Shown here in pieces: positions 41,296 through 42,059 of a stretch of DNA of 42,059 nucleotides (positions within the stretch are counted from its first letter, which is position 1; every line of letters starts with the position of its first letter). Location: positions 29,926,189-29,968,247 of the forward strand of contig NC_087064.1 in assembly GCF_963678635.1 (NCBI RefSeq), in the 5' to 3' direction. The notes under the pieces were generated by a model. The model was not told the origin of the DNA, did no database searches, and was given only the letters and a program-made list of their open reading frames with translations. Origin of the DNA: Symsagittifera roscoffensis (taxonomy: Eukaryota > Xenacoelomorpha > Acoela > Convolutidae). A program made the position numbers and the translations under genes.

Positions 41296-41387
41296 GTGGT
41301 GTACCTACAGTGGTATTTTTGGATGGATTTTGCCAGCAGATACCAATAAGAGAACTTAAAACTGAAGCGATAACAGAAGACAGATAA
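41296..41387 (+). CDS. Candidate terminal exon with VPTVVFLD motif
   Basis: Acceptor caatcttttag, phase 1, then GVPTVVFLDGFCQQIPIREL and a short charged end to TAA at 41385-41387. The opening matches gene A exon 3 (VPSVTFLDPLQQPK) and exon 2 (VSPCITFLDQF). AATAAA at 41423-41428 follows 36 bases after the stop. A 154-codon minus-strand ORF (41144-41608) overlaps but has no such support. Confidence 0.5.
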
Positions 41388-42059
41388 CGAACAGAAAATC
41401 CAACATTCATATGCAGTACGAGAATAAATAATTGTGGATTCAGCAACAAAAAACACATACTCGAATTGGGTAATCGTTCGTGATTGTAAAAACTGATTGT
41501 TGTTTCAATTGAGGAGAATAAAAGAAAAAGTCGTGGCTTTTCACTGCAATATCTTATTTGTACAATCTCAGTACTAGGTTTTTGAATCCACCTAGTATAC
41601 ATCCGCATCCTTTAGATTGCAATACTTCAAACTATTAAACTTCCTACCAATGAGACGATGAGAAAGAATACCTGACAAGCTTTAAAACGAGCAATGGGAG
41701 GCTCCCAACACAAAAAAATTATGTCGCTGTGAATAAATATGCAATTATTACACAAGCAAAGCTCTATAAATTGAGGCACGTTAGTTGGCAAATTTCTTTT
41801 TTTTTTCAAATTGAGTGGTATTGCTAATGCGTCATAAATGGCTTGCGTCATTTAGCAGTTCTGTCATATTTTTGCTTGTGTATGCTGCGTGCAACTTCAC
41901 CTCTGTGTCTGAAAATTGAGACACTTATTTGCGTTTTATTTGCTTTGATTTATCAATTTGTTTAATTTAATGATTCTTATCATAGATCTGGTTGGTTTGA
42001 CAGCCTATTTTGAATTTTTGTTATTCTTCAGTTGAAAGACGCTGATTCAACTGAAATCC
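41388..42059 (+). other. Window right end, no gene seen
   Basis: AATAAA at 41423-41428 and again near 41517. A repeat copy (41760-41862) shared with 2445-2545 and a hairpin-repeat-like tail near 41870-41912 follow. Minus-strand ORFs here are short. Confidence 0.45.

Noticed and set aside
41144-41608. 154-codon minus-strand ORF
   Set aside because: Hydrophobic mixed composition with no recognised motif. It overlaps the better supported + strand exon 41296-41387 and its AATAAA.

Overview
The window is animal nuclear DNA. It is AT-rich and has long repeat-filled introns, GT..AG introns with short TTTTCAG/TTTTAG acceptors, AATAAA signals, tRNA-derived SINEs and a hAT-type MITE. The acceptors look nematode-like, but I cannot name the species or phylum from sequence alone. 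All convincing coding sequence is on the + strand.

Left half (601-19569): ten exons join into one open frame of about 1676 codons. The predicted protein (gene A) has five FLYWCH-type zinc-binding domains, an AT-hook, SUMO-like sites and a disordered Asn/Ser/Pro-rich centre. The FLYWCH domains fall into two subtypes, exons 1-2 and exons 8-10. The intron before the last exon (about 7 kb) holds a 4.5 kb satellite array of ~170-bp monomers with higher-order repeats, an orphan ORF, a SINE fragment and an intact 343-bp hAT MITE with an 8-bp target duplication.

Middle (20372-29962): nine exons join into about 719 codons (gene B). It carries two paralogous zinc-ribbon plus helix-turn-helix modules resembling the N-terminus of Merlin/IS1595-type transposases, but no DDE catalytic core. 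AT-hooks follow, then a stop codon and an AATAAA. The first intron holds a second degenerate tandem repeat.

Right part (29963-42059): a 3.04-kb segment is tandemly duplicated at near identity. The duplication ends inside an exon, giving an intact copy (36658-36932) and a chimeric truncated copy (33622-33779). Further small phase-1 exons lie at 37257, 37859, 38242 and 41296; three candidate terminal exons are followed by AATAAA.

The unifying signal is intron phase. Every junction I could place, in both genes and in the downstream exons, is phase 1, so every internal exon is symmetric (1-1) and can be skipped, duplicated or swapped in frame. With two transposase-derived DNA-binding families, AT-hooks in both genes and several alternative-looking terminal exons, the locus resembles an exon-cassette system for diversifying chromatin or transcription factors. 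Drosophila mod(mdg4) and lola are the nearest known analogues in architecture. This is inference: no transcript data were available, and one-gene, two-gene and several-gene readings remain possible.
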